A stretch of 6,225 nucleotides of DNA from Oscillospiraceae bacterium (GTDB lineage Bacteria; Bacillota; Clostridia; Oscillospirales; Ruminococcaceae): NCBI GenBank assembly GCA_031285645.1, contig JAITVU010000155.1:1-6225 (forward strand), written 5' to 3'. This document shows, in pieces, positions 5,797 to 6,225 of the stretch. Position 1 is the first letter of the stretch. Each line of letters opens with the position of its first letter. Below the pieces are notes generated by a model. That model saw only the letters and a list, made by a program, of their open reading frames with translations. It searched no databases and was not told the origin of the DNA. The position numbers and the translations under genes were made by a program.

Positions 5797-5805
5797 TTAC
5801 GCTGC
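5775..5805. repeat. Imperfect direct repeat, copy B
   Basis: CGCATA, a longer AT-rich centre, then TTACGCTGC. It is the partner of copy A (5300-5323) and lies just downstream of the yaaA stop on the minus strand. Confidence 0.4.
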
Positions 5806-5820
5806 CTTGAAATCTCTGCG

Positions 5821-6225
5821 TCATAACACATTCCGAACAAAAACATATTGCCCCTGTCCAGATAAATGCTCCGAAAAGCTATAATCCTCCCAATCAAACT
5901 CCCGCAGTGTATCCGGCTTATCGATGCGGTTTTTCATGATAAACCGCACCATCTGCCCTCGCGCCATTTTGGAGGCGGTCGCTCGGCAGATCAATCTGCC
6001 GGCCTTATTTTCAAGAAATCGACAGGATAATAACCGATTGTTTGCGGCCAAGTGCGGGATAATCAGTTTTTCGTACTCACCCGAGCAGAGGTTGATGACT
6101 GTATCGGTATGCTTGAACAGCTCCTTGCAAACGCTCACGCCCCAATAGTCATAGAGCTTATACTGCTTGGCCCATCGACACATAAAATCCAGCCGGTATG
6201 GGTGGATTTCGTCAGATGGACCAAG
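5821..6225 (-). CDS. yaaA: YaaA / UPF0246 peroxide-stress protein, C-terminal part (enters from right edge)
   Basis: The minus-strand frame is open from the right edge to TGA at 5821-5823, showing the last 134 residues of a protein normally about 250 long. An ATG at 6183 lies inside the frame, but the 14 codons before it (LGPSDEIHPYRLDF) match the conserved RPxDxIxPYRLEM region of the family, so the true start is outside the window. Further landmarks are KLYDYWG, DTVINLCSGEYEKLI, the signature ASKMARGQMVRFIM and the C-terminal YVFVR. In E. coli the YaaA protein limits intracellular free iron and protects DNA and proteins during hydrogen peroxide stress. The C-terminus appears complete. Downstream lie only gene remnants, so it is probably the last functional gene of its transcript. 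Confidence 0.93.
   Translation of the reverse strand, partial: LGPSDEIHPYRLDFMCRWAKQYKLYDYWGVSVCKELFKHTDTVINLCSGEYEKLIIPHLAANNRLLSCRFLENKAGRLICRATASKMARGQMVRFIMKNRIDKPDTLREFDWEDYSFSEHLSGQGQYVFVRNVL

Noticed and set aside
1..6225. CRISPR array, insertion sequence, rRNA or riboswitch
   Set aside because: No regularly spaced repeats, transposase motifs, rRNA stretches or recognisable riboswitch core (including a T-box) were seen in any part of the window.

Overview
The window looks like chromosomal DNA of a low-to-moderate GC Bacillota, most likely a Clostridia member. The grounds are strong AGGAGG-type ribosome sites, GTG starts, a tRNA gene with encoded CCA followed by a classic hairpin-plus-T-run terminator, and Clostridia-like protein families. 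No sequence search was possible, so taxonomy is inference.

Left part (1-3720, all minus strand): a cassette read from right to left. It starts with a MerR-type regulator that unusually carries two MerR helix-turn-helix modules (2947-3720). Next come an MFS drug-efflux-like permease (1644-2867), an ABC ATPase of the MacB/LolD type (850-1515) and its FtsX-like permease, which runs off the left edge (1-819). The permease has no ORF closed inside the window, but its reading frame is open for 273 codons. Order and tight spacing suggest one regulated unit that senses and exports a toxic compound through two transporter types. A possible MerR-style promoter or operator lies between the regulator and the MFS gene.

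Middle (3911-4837, minus): a PLP-dependent cysteine synthase family enzyme with unusual residues around the PLP lysine and the asparagine loop. It is divergent from a tRNA-Gly(CCC) gene (5006-5079, plus), which has a near-consensus promoter and a strong terminator.

Right part (5129-6225): about 690 bases of decayed sequence, then the 3' part of a yaaA (UPF0246) gene entering from the right edge on the minus strand. The decayed stretch holds a short orphan C-terminal fragment and the N-terminus of a YjbR/MmcQ-like protein stopped by an amber codon. Continuing in the same frame is a ribbon-helix-helix-like segment. Two imperfect direct repeats bracket this stretch.

No wholly new system is evident. 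The most unusual items are the double-MerR regulator with its dual-transporter cassette and the in-frame YjbR/RHH chimera.
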